Shown here piece after piece: positions 6,385 to 14,577 of a stretch of 64,000 nucleotides of DNA. Source of the DNA: Chromohalobacter beijerinckii (lineage in GTDB: Bacteria; Pseudomonadota; Gammaproteobacteria; Pseudomonadales; Halomonadaceae); assembly GCF_023061185.1 (NCBI RefSeq), contig NZ_JAKGAK010000015.1:1-64000 (forward strand), written 5' to 3'. Position numbers and translations under genes: made by a program. The first letter of the stretch is position 1, and each line of letters starts with the position of its first letter. Below the pieces are notes generated by a model. The model did no database searches. It was not told the origin of the DNA and worked only from the letters and a program-made list of their open reading frames with translations.

Positions 6385-8235
6385 ATGCACCCCCAGGACA
6401 AACAGATCGCCAAACAGGCCCGTGCTTCGATCGATGCCATTGCACGTGCCCTGGATGCGGAATACCCCACCGGGAGCGAATTTCCCCGGGAAAAATGGCT
6501 GGCGGTGTCCAGTACCGGAGTCTTCCGGCGTGCCGCCAATGCCGAGTCCAAGCGTGACGCCATCTTGTCAACGATGACCGCGCTTGAGCGATTGGGCGAG
6601 GTCTGCAAGGATTCCGGCCTAACGTTCTCTGTCGCTACACACTTGGCCAGCACGATCACTGCCCTCGACAAGTTCGGAAGTCCCGAACTGAAGGCCCGGT
6701 ATATGGAGGAGCTGGTCGCAGGTCAATTGATTGGCGCCCACGCCATCAGCGAGCCCAATGCAGGGTCCGATGCGCTGAGCATGACCACCACCGCCCTCGA
6801 GGATGGTGATGACTTTATCATCAACGGGCATAAGGCCTTCGTGACTAACGGCTCGGTGGCCGATGTGATCGTGGTCTATGCCAAGACCAGTCAGGCGGCC
6901 ACTGCTGATTGCGTCTCCGCATTTCTGGTAGACACTCGCTCCTCTGGGGTACATCTCGGCCCCACCATGGAAAAGGTCGGCTTAAGCACCTCGCCGCTGT
7001 GTGAGCTTACGCTAGACAATTGCCGGATACCGAAGGAAAACATGGTCGGCCGCCGCGGCGCTGGGTTCTTCGTGCTCAGCCACGTGATGCAACGGGAGAT
7101 CCTCTACTCATTCATTATCAGCGTGGGAGAGATGCAGCGACGTTTGCAGCGTTGCGTGCGCTACGCCAACTCCCGGCGCCAGTTTGGCTCATCCATCGGT
7201 GCGTTCCAGTCCGTCGCCAATAAGACCGCCGACATGAAGATCCGTTATGAGTTAAGTCGGCAATGGTTGTATTACGTCGCCGAGCGCATGATCGCCAACA
7301 AGGACGTAACGACCGATGTTGCGATCGCCAAGGTCTTCGTCAGCGAAAATGCCCTGGCTACCTCCGTCGATGCCCTGCATATCCATGGGGGGTACGGCTA
7401 CATTGCCTCGAACGGCCTAGGTACCGAAGTTTGCAACGCCCTGGCAGGCCCAATCTACTCAGGCACGAACGAGATCCAGCGCGGACGCATCGCGGCCATG
7501 ATCGGGGTCAGTCAAAGTAAGACAAAGCCGACCGGGGTTAGCACGGATCAAGAAGTTGTTCGCCCGGAAACTCGCATCGTGCACCAGGTGGATATCGAGC
7601 GCACCCATAGCGAGTTGCTCGATTTCATGCATGACGATGTGCAGAACTTCGTGAGCGCGGCCCTGGGTGACGAGCCTTTAGACGAACGCGACACGGCTGT
7701 GAAGCTCTACTACGCCGTGCGCGACAAGATTGCCTACGAGGTATTCAATACCGACATCAGCAACACGGGGCTACGCGCCAGCAAGATCGTCAACGACCGT
7801 CGCGGTTTCTGTCTGCATAAAGCGTTGCTCTACGCTGCGGCTTGCCGATCGCAAGGCTTGCCATGTCGTCTGGTTGCAAGCCGCGTAACCAATCACATTG
7901 CCACACCGGAACTGCAGGACTTGGTAGGCGGTGATGTCTTCCTGCATTGGTACAACGAGGTCAAGGTGGGCGACGCTTGGCTGCAGGTCTCACCAGTATT
8001 CAACAAGCTGCTTTGCAAGCTGTATGGCATTGAGCCATTGGAATTCGACGGTTACAGCAGCGCAATTCACCAGCCTTTCAGCGGTGGTGCAGCGATGAAT
8101 TACCTCGATGACCCGGTGGTATTCACCAACCCACGCTATGCCGAGCTGATCGAGCTAGTGAATACCTATCACCCGAACATGGTCACGCCGGTGGGAAGGG
8201 TTCCGCAAGCCAAGTCCTCTAAAGCAGCTCTTTAA
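6385..8235 (+). CDS. Acyl-CoA dehydrogenase / transglutaminase-like fusion
   Basis: This 616-residue protein joins an FAD-dependent acyl-CoA dehydrogenase (about 1-375) to a transglutaminase-like domain (about 400-600). In the first part HAISEPNAGSD, the RRQFG segment and the IYSGTNEIQR end are typical. The usual catalytic Glu of YEGT is Ser359, but Glu238 aligns with the isovaleryl-CoA-dehydrogenase base, the position also used by prolyl-carrier dehydrogenases such as PigA. In the second part Cys476 (RRGFCLHKALL) and His521 (HWYNEV) fit the Cys-His pair, while the third residue, normally Asp, is Ser536. I infer oxidation of a carrier-bound aminoacyl group by the first domain and amide formation or release by the second, as for AdmF of andrimid biosynthesis. 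The strong AAGGAAG site supports the start. Confidence 0.85.
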   Translation: MHPQDKQIAKQARASIDAIARALDAEYPTGSEFPREKWLAVSSTGVFRRAANAESKRDAILSTMTALERLGEVCKDSGLTFSVATHLASTITALDKFGSPELKARYMEELVAGQLIGAHAISEPNAGSDALSMTTTALEDGDDFIINGHKAFVTNGSVADVIVVYAKTSQAATADCVSAFLVDTRSSGVHLGPTMEKVGLSTSPLCELTLDNCRIPKENMVGRRGAGFFVLSHVMQREILYSFIISVGEMQRRLQRCVRYANSRRQFGSSIGAFQSVANKTADMKIRYELSRQWLYYVAERMIANKDVTTDVAIAKVFVSENALATSVDALHIHGGYGYIASNGLGTEVCNALAGPIYSGTNEIQRGRIAAMIGVSQSKTKPTGVSTDQEVVRPETRIVHQVDIERTHSELLDFMHDDVQNFVSAALGDEPLDERDTAVKLYYAVRDKIAYEVFNTDISNTGLRASKIVNDRRGFCLHKALLYAAACRSQGLPCRLVASRVTNHIATPELQDLVGGDVFLHWYNEVKVGDAWLQVSPVFNKLLCKLYGIEPLEFDGYSSAIHQPFSGGAAMNYLDDPVVFTNPRYAELIELVNTYHPNMVTPVGRVPQAKSSKAAL

Positions 8236-8271
8236 TGTTCAGTATTTGTATGCACAACCATAGGTGAGAGT

Positions 8272-8922
8272 ATGACCCAGCAAATCATCATCTACACCGA
8301 TTACGTCTGCCCTTATTGCCTACTGGCGGAGCATATTGTCGAGGACGTGATCCAGGGACAGGACGTAGAGATCAATTGGCGTCCCTACGAGCTGCGGCCC
8401 GAGCCGGTGCCCACCCTGCGCGTTGAAGACCCGTATTTGCCACAGGTCTGGAAACAATCGGTTTACCCAATGGCCGAGCGTCTCGGCGTTCCGATCAAAC
8501 TGCCAGCTATTTCACCCCAGCCACGCACCGACAAGGCCTTCGAAGTTTTCGCGATGGCGGATGAGCAAGGGCTTGGCCACACATTTTCGATGGCAGCGCT
8601 GAAAGCGTTCTTCCAGGAAGAAATGGATATCGGCAACCCGGAGATTCTGGCCGATTTGGGAGCCGAGGTGGGCCTCGAGCGCGAGTCCGTACTGAACGTA
8701 CTGGCCAAGGGTACGTACCGGGAGCGTCACCGCGAGGCCCTGCGTCATGCCCGGGAGGACATGGTCATCACGTCCGTACCCACCATTGTGGTGGGCAAGC
8801 AGGTGTTCCGTGGCGTGCCGTCACCAGTAGAACTACGCCGGGCCCTCGACCAGGTCACGACCGAGACCGATCACGAGCAGCACCAGCCTGATGCCAAGGC
8901 CGCACACAACGCCGCACGCTAG
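8272..8922 (+). CDS. DsbA/FrnE-family dithiol oxidoreductase
   Basis: This 216-residue thioredoxin-fold protein has the active-site CPYC near residue 14 (VCPYCLLAE) and the cis-proline loop SVPTIVVG. It lacks a signal peptide, so it acts in the cytoplasm like FrnE and 2-hydroxychromene-2-carboxylate isomerase relatives, which occur in polyketide and other secondary-metabolite clusters. It follows the fusion gene by 36 bp, with an AGGTGAG site, and a TTGTATGCACAA motif lies in the gap, so it may have its own promoter. Its role here, oxidation or isomerisation of an intermediate, is inference. The last 25 residues are a hydrophilic tail. Confidence 0.85.
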   Translation: MTQQIIIYTDYVCPYCLLAEHIVEDVIQGQDVEINWRPYELRPEPVPTLRVEDPYLPQVWKQSVYPMAERLGVPIKLPAISPQPRTDKAFEVFAMADEQGLGHTFSMAALKAFFQEEMDIGNPEILADLGAEVGLERESVLNVLAKGTYRERHREALRHAREDMVITSVPTIVVGKQVFRGVPSPVELRRALDQVTTETDHEQHQPDAKAAHNAAR

Positions 8923-8988
8923 GCCCACGACAACGGGGCCAAACCCAACGTTCAAATAGAATGTTCAACAACCGTAGGAGTAAACATC

Positions 8989-9312
8989 ATGATCAGCTGG
9001 CTATACCTCGGCGTCGCCGTTCTTTTTGAAATCGCCGTCGCCTTCTCAGCAGGAAACGCACAGGGATTCACCCGCCTATGGTGGACGATCGCAACGCTTG
9101 TGAGCGGGGCCATTGCCACCTTCTTCCTCAGCCTCGCGCTTCTCGAGTTCGACGTCGGCGTGGGCTACTCCATCTGGACCTCCGTTGCCGGGGTCGGAAT
9201 CGTCATCCTGGGTGCGGTGTTCTTCCAGGAACGGCTCAACCTGAGAAAGCTCTCGGGCATTGCCATGGTCATTGGCGGTGTCATCGGGCTTCGGCTAAGT
9301 GGCGCAGCATAA
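8989..9312 (+). CDS. Small multidrug resistance (SMR) transporter subunit 1
   Basis: This 107-residue protein has four transmembrane helices and the membrane-embedded Glu of SMR proteins near residue 14 (LFEIAVAFSAG). The helix 3 and 4 motifs GVGYSIWTSVAGVG and LRKLSGIAMVIGGVIGL are typical. A second, different SMR gene follows 67 bp later, so the two probably work as a heterodimer (EbrAB/YkkCD style) exchanging protons for a cationic or polar product. Its place inside the cluster suggests export of the pathway product or self-protection. An AGGAG site lies before the ATG. Confidence 0.9.
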   Translation: MISWLYLGVAVLFEIAVAFSAGNAQGFTRLWWTIATLVSGAIATFFLSLALLEFDVGVGYSIWTSVAGVGIVILGAVFFQERLNLRKLSGIAMVIGGVIGLRLSGAA

Positions 9313-9379
9313 AGATTAATCAAGCAGTTACCGCAGTAGCGGTACCGAAGACATCAGCACTAGACCAAAGGAAATCGAC

Positions 9380-9772
9380 ATGACTAATACAACGTCAAAC
9401 CAAGCTAACAACGGGCGTGCATGGATCGCGCTACTGCTCGCCGGCGCCTTCGAAATCGTTTATGCCCTGAGTGTCGCCGGTAGCGAGGCCTTCACTGTTC
9501 TGAGCTGGTCGATCTCGGCGATCGTGTTCTTCCTGCTCACGCTGTACGCGCTCAGTGTTGCCCTGAAGACGATCGATGTGGGGATTGGCTACGCCGTATG
9601 GGCGGGCATCGGCGCGGTAGGTTCGGCTGTGTTCGGCAGCGTGCTGTTCGAACAATCCCTCACGCTGGGCCAGGCCTTTTGGCTGGCAGTCATCATCGCG
9701 GGCGTCATCTGGCTGAAACTGGCCAGTAGCGAGAAGCTGCAAGCCGACGAATCAGGCCTCACAGCATCTTGA
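9380..9772 (+). CDS. SMR transporter subunit 2
   Basis: This 130-residue four-helix SMR protein keeps the essential Glu (AFEIVYALSV, helix 1) and the GIGYAVWAGIGAVG segment of helix 3. Compared with the neighbouring subunit it has a longer hydrophilic N-terminus of about 12 residues and a C-terminal tail, features often seen in the larger partner of paired SMR systems. It is preceded by AAGGAAA and lies in the same operon. The pair likely exports one compound, and the substrate is unknown. Confidence 0.9.
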   Translation: MTNTTSNQANNGRAWIALLLAGAFEIVYALSVAGSEAFTVLSWSISAIVFFLLTLYALSVALKTIDVGIGYAVWAGIGAVGSAVFGSVLFEQSLTLGQAFWLAVIIAGVIWLKLASSEKLQADESGLTAS

Positions 9773-9850
9773 AAGATGCGCAATCACGCCCGGAGGGGCA
9801 AGCCGCCGTCATCCGCTTGCCCTTTCAGAACCACTCCATCGGAGACATTG

Positions 9851-10333
9851 ATGTCCACTAGCCCAACTGATCGCTTCTCGCAGCTCATGGATGATGTTGT
9901 TGCCTACTCCACTGAGCATGTCCGTAGTGGCGGCATACCCTTCACGGCCTTTGTCGTTGATGCCTCCGGAACGGTTCTGGGGCGTGGCGTAAACCGCGTT
10001 CTTGAACATCACGACCCGACCGCGCATGCGGAGGTAGAGGCAATCAGAGACGCGTGTCGTAACGTCGGCACCAGCCAATTGCGGGGAAAAACGCTCTTGG
10101 CATCAGGAGAGCCCTGCGCCATGTGCTACCTGAACGCACTCTTCGCAGATATCGACGAGGTGATCTATGCAGTCGATCGGGACAGTGCCGCCGAAGCGGG
10201 CTTCGATTACCGAGGTTCGTACCAACTGTTGGCACATTTCCCCGACCAGTGGCCCATGAAGGTACACAAGCACGCCACCACTCAAGCCCTAGAACCGTTC
10301 AACCTTTGGAGAAGAAAAAGGAGCTCCCTGTGA
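9851..10333 (+). CDS. Cytidine-deaminase-fold nucleoside/guanine deaminase
   Basis: This 160-residue zinc enzyme has the two deaminase motifs: HAEVEAIRDA, with the zinc His and the catalytic Glu, and PCAMCYLNA, with the two zinc cysteines. The family includes guanine deaminase, tRNA adenosine deaminase and pathway-specific aminohydrolases. Length and motif spacing fit the guanine-deaminase/TadA-like group, but the placement in a biosynthetic operon suggests deamination of a pathway intermediate such as an amidine or cyclic imine; that is inference. The ATG at 9851 has GGAGA upstream. The stop overlaps the GTG start of the next gene. Confidence 0.85.
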   Translation: MSTSPTDRFSQLMDDVVAYSTEHVRSGGIPFTAFVVDASGTVLGRGVNRVLEHHDPTAHAEVEAIRDACRNVGTSQLRGKTLLASGEPCAMCYLNALFADIDEVIYAVDRDSAAEAGFDYRGSYQLLAHFPDQWPMKVHKHATTQALEPFNLWRRKRSSL

Positions 10334-11145
10334 ATATCCCGATGAATCCGGCCCAGGCCGGTAACAATCCTGCCGCCCTGTTCCGCCCCGATGGATGGAA
10401 CCGTGCGATCCGCATTGGCACTGTGGTTCCGCATGCCGATGTTGGGCCGGAAGCCGAACTTCAGGCGATGGCCACCGATGACATCACCATCCATGGCAGC
10501 CGCCTGTATTTCTCAGCCATGCGAGCTGGCGGTGAAATGGATGAAAAAATCCCGCATGCTCCAGTGGCCTCGTTTGCTGAGCCGCCATATGTCGATGAAG
10601 CAGTAGAAAGTCTGGCCGCGTCGCCGCTGGATGTGGTGGGCCTGGCTTTCACCAGCTCAGCCTACAAGCACGGGCCAGACGGTGAACGTGCCCTTATCGA
10701 GCGGCTGCGTCCCCGGGCTCGCGAACTTCCGCTTGTCTCGACTTGCCTATCCGCAGAGCGAGCTTTGGCCAAACTGGGGACCAAGAGGCTAGCGATCGTC
10801 AACCCACCGTGGTTCGACGCCAACCTGGATAGACTGGGGGCACGTTACTTCGAGGAAGCGGGGTTCCGAGTGGTGCACCATGCCCCATGTGGGCTACCCA
10901 GTGGTCAGAAGTACATCACCCCGCAAAGCCTATATGACTGGATCGCAAGGATAGTCAACGAATCGGATGCAGACGCCGTCTTTGTCGGTGGCAACGGCCA
11001 ACGCTCAGTGGGCATCATCGATGCCGTAGAAAAGACCCTCGGTATATCAATGCTTACCGGTAACCAAGTCATACTCTGGGACGCCCTGCGTTCCATTAGT
11101 GCCAAAGTGAACATTGAAGGATATGGCAGGCTGTTCCACGCGTAG
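10330..11145 (+). CDS. Asp/Glu racemase-superfamily (maleate isomerase-like) protein lacking catalytic cysteines
   Basis: This 271-residue protein aligns with maleate cis-trans isomerase and arylmalonate decarboxylase (LAFTSSAYKHG, LAIVNPPWFDANLDRLGARY, and a C-terminal NQVILWDALR). These enzymes use one or two cysteines, in ACTS-type and SCTN-type loops. Here the first loop reads FTSS and the second VGGNGQR, so both are absent. It may be an altered enzyme or a binding protein. The GTG at 10330 is chosen because AGGAG lies 6 bp before it and it overlaps the upstream stop; the ATG at 10342 is the alternative. It is the last gene of the cluster, and no clear terminator follows. Confidence 0.78.
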   Translation: MNIPMNPAQAGNNPAALFRPDGWNRAIRIGTVVPHADVGPEAELQAMATDDITIHGSRLYFSAMRAGGEMDEKIPHAPVASFAEPPYVDEAVESLAASPLDVVGLAFTSSAYKHGPDGERALIERLRPRARELPLVSTCLSAERALAKLGTKRLAIVNPPWFDANLDRLGARYFEEAGFRVVHHAPCGLPSGQKYITPQSLYDWIARIVNESDADAVFVGGNGQRSVGIIDAVEKTLGISMLTGNQVILWDALRSISAKVNIEGYGRLFHA

Positions 11146-11205
11146 CTCGTACAGGACTCGATACAACGAAGAGCCCGTCTGTTTGAACCGTCCAACAATT
11201 GTGGC

Positions 11206-11735
11206 TCAGTTCAAAGCTTGCCATCGATCACCTCAAGGCCAGATGAACGCTCGGCCACGGATCTTACTCACGCGTGGTGCGGGAAGGATCGGCGTGCCAG
11301 CCTGGCGGTCATCATCGACTGCTGCACGCGTGAGATCCTCGGTTGGCGGTTATCGGACAATGGCAGCAGCAAGACAGCGGAGGCTGGCTGCCCTGGAAGA
11401 AGCACTGATTTATCGACTGGGGGCACTGGGGCGCGTTCAGCAACTGCTAGCACTTCGCTCTGATAACGGGCTCGTCTTTAGCAGTCGCCACGACACGGGC
11501 ACGGGGTGAAGGCCTATGGCCTCACGCAGGCGTTCACGACACCGTATACACCGGAACAGAACGGGCTCGTGGAACGCTTCTTCCGCTCTTTGAAGGAGGA
11601 GTGCATCTGACTTCACCGTTTCGAATCGTTGGGCCAAGCCAGGGTCGTGATCAATCGCTGGATCCGGTATTACAACGAAGAACGGCACATCAGTCTCTGG
11701 ACTACGTGGCACCCCGAGCATACCCAGGGTTGCAG
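11206..11735 (+). pseudogene. Decayed IS3-family transposase (OrfB)
   Basis: The integrase core can be followed through three frames: ATDLTHAWCGKDRRASLAVI and CCTREILGW, then LRSDNGLVFSSR, then TPYTPEQNGLVERFFRSLKE and a partner segment NRWIRYYNEERH. All three DDE residues are recognisable, but there are frameshifts near 11385 and 11500 and an in-frame TGA at about 11610 (a Trp position in relatives). OrfA and the terminal repeats are not identifiable. This dead element marks the join between the biosynthetic cluster and the AT-rich methyltransferase module. Confidence 0.8.
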
Positions 11736-11810
11736 CAACCAAGGGGCATACAGAGCCTCAAAAAAGTCGTTTTCATTTCCACCGACCTTCTCAATCGCAA
11801 CTTCAAAAAC

Positions 11811-11841
11811 AGGTGCCTACTTCCGGCACCTTCTATTTTAT
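11811..11841. terminator. Bidirectional hairpin terminator
   Basis: The arms AGGTGCC (11811-11817) and GGCACCT (11825-11831) are followed on the plus strand by TTCTATTTTAT and on the minus strand by TGTTTTTG. It lies about 60 bp past the end of the minus-strand methyltransferase operon and probably ends that transcript. Confidence 0.55.
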
Positions 11842-11890
11842 CAGGAAGATGAATTAAGAGCTCCCTCTTACCTATTTTAAAAATAAGCCA

Positions 11891-13045
11891 TCAAAAAAGA
11901 TCAACTTGATCTTTTAGAGTTGAGTCAAGGATATTGAAAAGCTTAGCCTCCCCACTTGTGCCCGGAGGAAATGTCTCAATATTAAAATCAGAATCGACCA
12001 TCTCAACCTTATCGAAGATATTAAAAAACTCTTCAACACCAGGAATCCTCAAGTCACTCATGTAATATGGAACAACCTCTTTATATGCTTTCCTAAGAAA
12101 GCGCATCAAGGCCTTTACACCATTGGACTTAGGAAGAACATTACCTTTTTTGTCAAAATCAGACCAAGACTCCGGCCATTTCCTCTCTACAGCCCTAAAA
12201 TAATTTATTATAATAGCCACAATCTTATGATCTTCTTCGGCGATCCAGAAAGGCCTAAATATATACTTCTCCTTAAGCTTTGTTTGCGAATAATTATTCG
12301 CAAACATTCTTTTCAGGAATTGATTCCTATCTTCCCAAGGGTCATCCGCAATAAAATCAATAATTGACTCAACAATAACCGCCTGCGTTAGAAGCTCTTT
12401 GCTTCTACCAGGGGTCGCAGTCCCAAGCCTTTTTATTCTTTTGAAGAAAGGACTATCTTCATACGAATCCAACGCCACAGCTATTTCATGACATGACTTC
12501 TGGGGACTTCTGGAAGTTTCGTACTCAAAGAGATCATAAACAAGACTTCTATTTACTTTTGTTTGCGCCAAATTTACAGTGGCAAAAATATTTGCTTGCG
12601 TAGGCATATCAGCACCAACAAATATTGTCACTGGAAGATCAAAAACTTCACGCGAAAAATTTTTAATCCCCTCAACTCGATGCTGACCATCCAAAATTTT
12701 TGCCACCGACTCTAGCCCATTACCAGCACCATCAAATATTCTTAAAACCCGTTCATCCTCGAACCACTCTATATTATCCTCATCAATTGCAATGACAATT
12801 GAAGTCGGAAATGTAGCATCAACATTTTCAACGTATTTGACTATATCTTTTATTCTCTTTTTATCAATCTTTCTCTGAATCCCCATATAACGATCAAGTT
12901 TTCTTTCATTACCCTCTTCAATTGCTCTAACATCAGCATAAGAAATTTCAGAAAGGAGGCCCCATGGAATAACTGCTTGGTAAAAATCCCCTACAGGCTG
13001 CCTGACCTTAATTGCAGAAACTTTTACTTCACTAATATCACTCAT
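11891..13045 (-). CDS. DGQHR-domain protein (DndB/DpdB-like)
   Basis: This 384-residue protein carries the DGQHR signature (LDGQHRVEGIKNF, about residues 119-131) that names the family including the DNA-phosphorothioation regulator DndB and related proteins of DNA-modification islands; the fold resembles ParB-like nuclease or binding domains. An upstream TTG overlaps the previous stop, but the ATG at 13045 with GGAGG before it is the likelier start. It is the last gene of an AT-rich three-gene operon with a membrane protein and a DNA adenine methyltransferase. I infer a DNA-processing or defence role. No dnd genes are in the window. Confidence 0.8.
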   Translation of the reverse strand: MSDISEVKVSAIKVRQPVGDFYQAVIPWGLLSEISYADVRAIEEGNERKLDRYMGIQRKIDKKRIKDIVKYVENVDATFPTSIVIAIDEDNIEWFEDERVLRIFDGAGNGLESVAKILDGQHRVEGIKNFSREVFDLPVTIFVGADMPTQANIFATVNLAQTKVNRSLVYDLFEYETSRSPQKSCHEIAVALDSYEDSPFFKRIKRLGTATPGRSKELLTQAVIVESIIDFIADDPWEDRNQFLKRMFANNYSQTKLKEKYIFRPFWIAEEDHKIVAIIINYFRAVERKWPESWSDFDKKGNVLPKSNGVKALMRFLRKAYKEVVPYYMSDLRIPGVEEFFNIFDKVEMVDSDFNIETFPPGTSGEAKLFNILDSTLKDQVDLF

Positions 13046-13047
13046 GA

Positions 13048-13599
13048 TCAATACTCCTCCCTCTTAACCTTTTCCAAAACATCATTACTTTTTGCCTTAG
13101 AAAAATTTTGTTCTTGCAGCGATCGGTAATATACGATTGAAAAATACCATAAGGAAAGAGACACCACATATAAAGACAGGGAGACCATATCCGCAAAATC
13201 ATTTTCAAAAAACTGAAGACTTCGGTACCTGAGGAAAAGATGAAGCCCTACCATCAAACATGCAAAAATAAGAATAAAATAAAGAGAGTGCCAAACCATA
13301 TTTGCATCTTTATACCATGCGAGAAAAGTGTATATCACCGGAGCCAAGAAAGCAGATATGTATATAAATATCTCACCTGGACGACCTTCCTCCGCTAAAA
13401 AACCAACCAAACCCACTGATTCTTTCTGCAAAGAAAGATCAAATGCAAGAATCAAGAAAGGCAAGTTACCCACTATGTAAGTAACAAGAAATTCAGCCAT
13501 CGACAGCCCATAAGTTTTAAGAGTTGGACTATAATCTCTCAGATTCCAAACAGCAAACGCAACAAATAAAAAATATGCAAAAAAACCTTCGAGCAGCAT
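13048..13599 (-). CDS. Hypothetical membrane protein of the methyltransferase-DGQHR operon
   Basis: This 183-residue protein has about five predicted membrane segments (roughly residues 3-20, 35-54, 77-95, 105-124 and 140-159) and a charged cytoplasmic tail ending KVKREEY. I do not recognise a family. Its stop overlaps the region of the DGQHR gene start, and it begins 32 bp after the methyltransferase, so the three are one operon. Base composition is as AT-rich as its neighbours. In defence modules, small membrane proteins of this kind often act as effectors, but nothing in the sequence proves this. Confidence 0.7.
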   Translation of the reverse strand: MLLEGFFAYFLFVAFAVWNLRDYSPTLKTYGLSMAEFLVTYIVGNLPFLILAFDLSLQKESVGLVGFLAEEGRPGEIFIYISAFLAPVIYTFLAWYKDANMVWHSLYFILIFACLMVGLHLFLRYRSLQFFENDFADMVSLSLYVVSLSLWYFSIVYYRSLQEQNFSKAKSNDVLEKVKREEY

Positions 13600-13631
13600 A
13601 CCTATTTACCTCATCTCTAAAACATGCTCTA

Positions 13632-14453
13632 TCAGCTAATGAGCAACTCGGTCGTCCTTGACCGGAAGTCCTTATTAGCTGAAATAACGCTTGCTCTCTC
13701 AATTTCTTGTATATCAAAAAACCCTTCATATAAGGACAATATTGAGGAATGATTAGCGTTTGTCAACATTATCTTAACCCCCCTTTCTTTGGCACGCCTC
13801 AGTGAATAAAACAACCTTTCCTGATCATCCCATGAAAATATTTTCTCATTATATTTAACAAAGCCATTCAAGTTATGCTTAACTGTATACGGGGGATCTA
13901 CAAACAAAAAGTCTCCCTCAACAGCCAAATCTACAACCTTCTCAAAATCTACATTTAAAATATTTGCATTCGACAAAATCTCGGATATCTCTAGAAACCC
14001 ATCTTCTAGTAGAACATTACTCTTAGTCCCAATGGGAACATTAAACTTCCCACTAAGATTAACTCTAAAGAGCCCATTCCAACATGTTCTATTTAGATAG
14101 ATAAACTGCGCCGCCCTTTCGATCTTGTCTTCAAGGGAAAACGCTCTCATTTCATAATAGTAATTTTTTGAATGCTTATGCTGATGCTTTTTCAGCAACT
14201 CAAAAACAGACTGCCAGTCATCTCTTAATGCAACATATGTGTCGATCAGCCACGAATTGGAATCTGAAATCACCGCATCTTCTGGCTTGAGGTGAAAAAA
14301 AACCGCTCCACTTCCCAAGAATGGCTCTATATACCTACCTGAAAAATCTGGAAAAAGATTCCCATGCTTGTGCACTAGCCAACGTTTCCCCCCCGCCCAC
14401 TTCAGAAAAGGCGCTATTGATCCTGAGCAAGCACTACTAACATTGCTATTCAT
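13632..14453 (-). CDS. Dam-family (D12 class) DNA adenine methyltransferase
   Basis: This 273-residue enzyme has the class D12 N6-adenine methyltransferase motifs: FLKWAGGKRWLV (AdoMet-binding motif I, about residues 17-28), YIEPFLGSGAVFFHL, and the catalytic FVDPPYTVKHNLNGF. It should methylate adenine in a short DNA site, perhaps GATC, but specificity is not visible. Its GC content is far below that of guaA next door, and it lies in an operon with a membrane protein and a DGQHR protein, so it is accessory and not the housekeeping Dam. A GAGGCG site precedes the ATG. No restriction endonuclease gene is evident beside it. Confidence 0.9.
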   Translation of the reverse strand: MNSNVSSACSGSIAPFLKWAGGKRWLVHKHGNLFPDFSGRYIEPFLGSGAVFFHLKPEDAVISDSNSWLIDTYVALRDDWQSVFELLKKHQHKHSKNYYYEMRAFSLEDKIERAAQFIYLNRTCWNGLFRVNLSGKFNVPIGTKSNVLLEDGFLEISEILSNANILNVDFEKVVDLAVEGDFLFVDPPYTVKHNLNGFVKYNEKIFSWDDQERLFYSLRRAKERGVKIMLTNANHSSILSLYEGFFDIQEIERASVISANKDFRSRTTELLIS

Positions 14454-14523
14454 AACGCCTCAATAAAGCTTAAAACACATCGAGAAAACTAACAATAAAT
14501 AACATACACATATGGTTAAGTCT

Positions 14524-14547
14524 ATAAAAACCCGCGCGGTAGCGGGT
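14524..14547 (-). terminator. guaA terminator
   Basis: On the minus strand ACCCGC-N6-GCGGGT is followed by TTTTTATAG, a standard intrinsic terminator about 30 bp after the guaA stop. Confidence 0.8.
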
Positions 14548-14577
14548 CTTAGTTACTGCAGTTGCGACAGCTAAACC

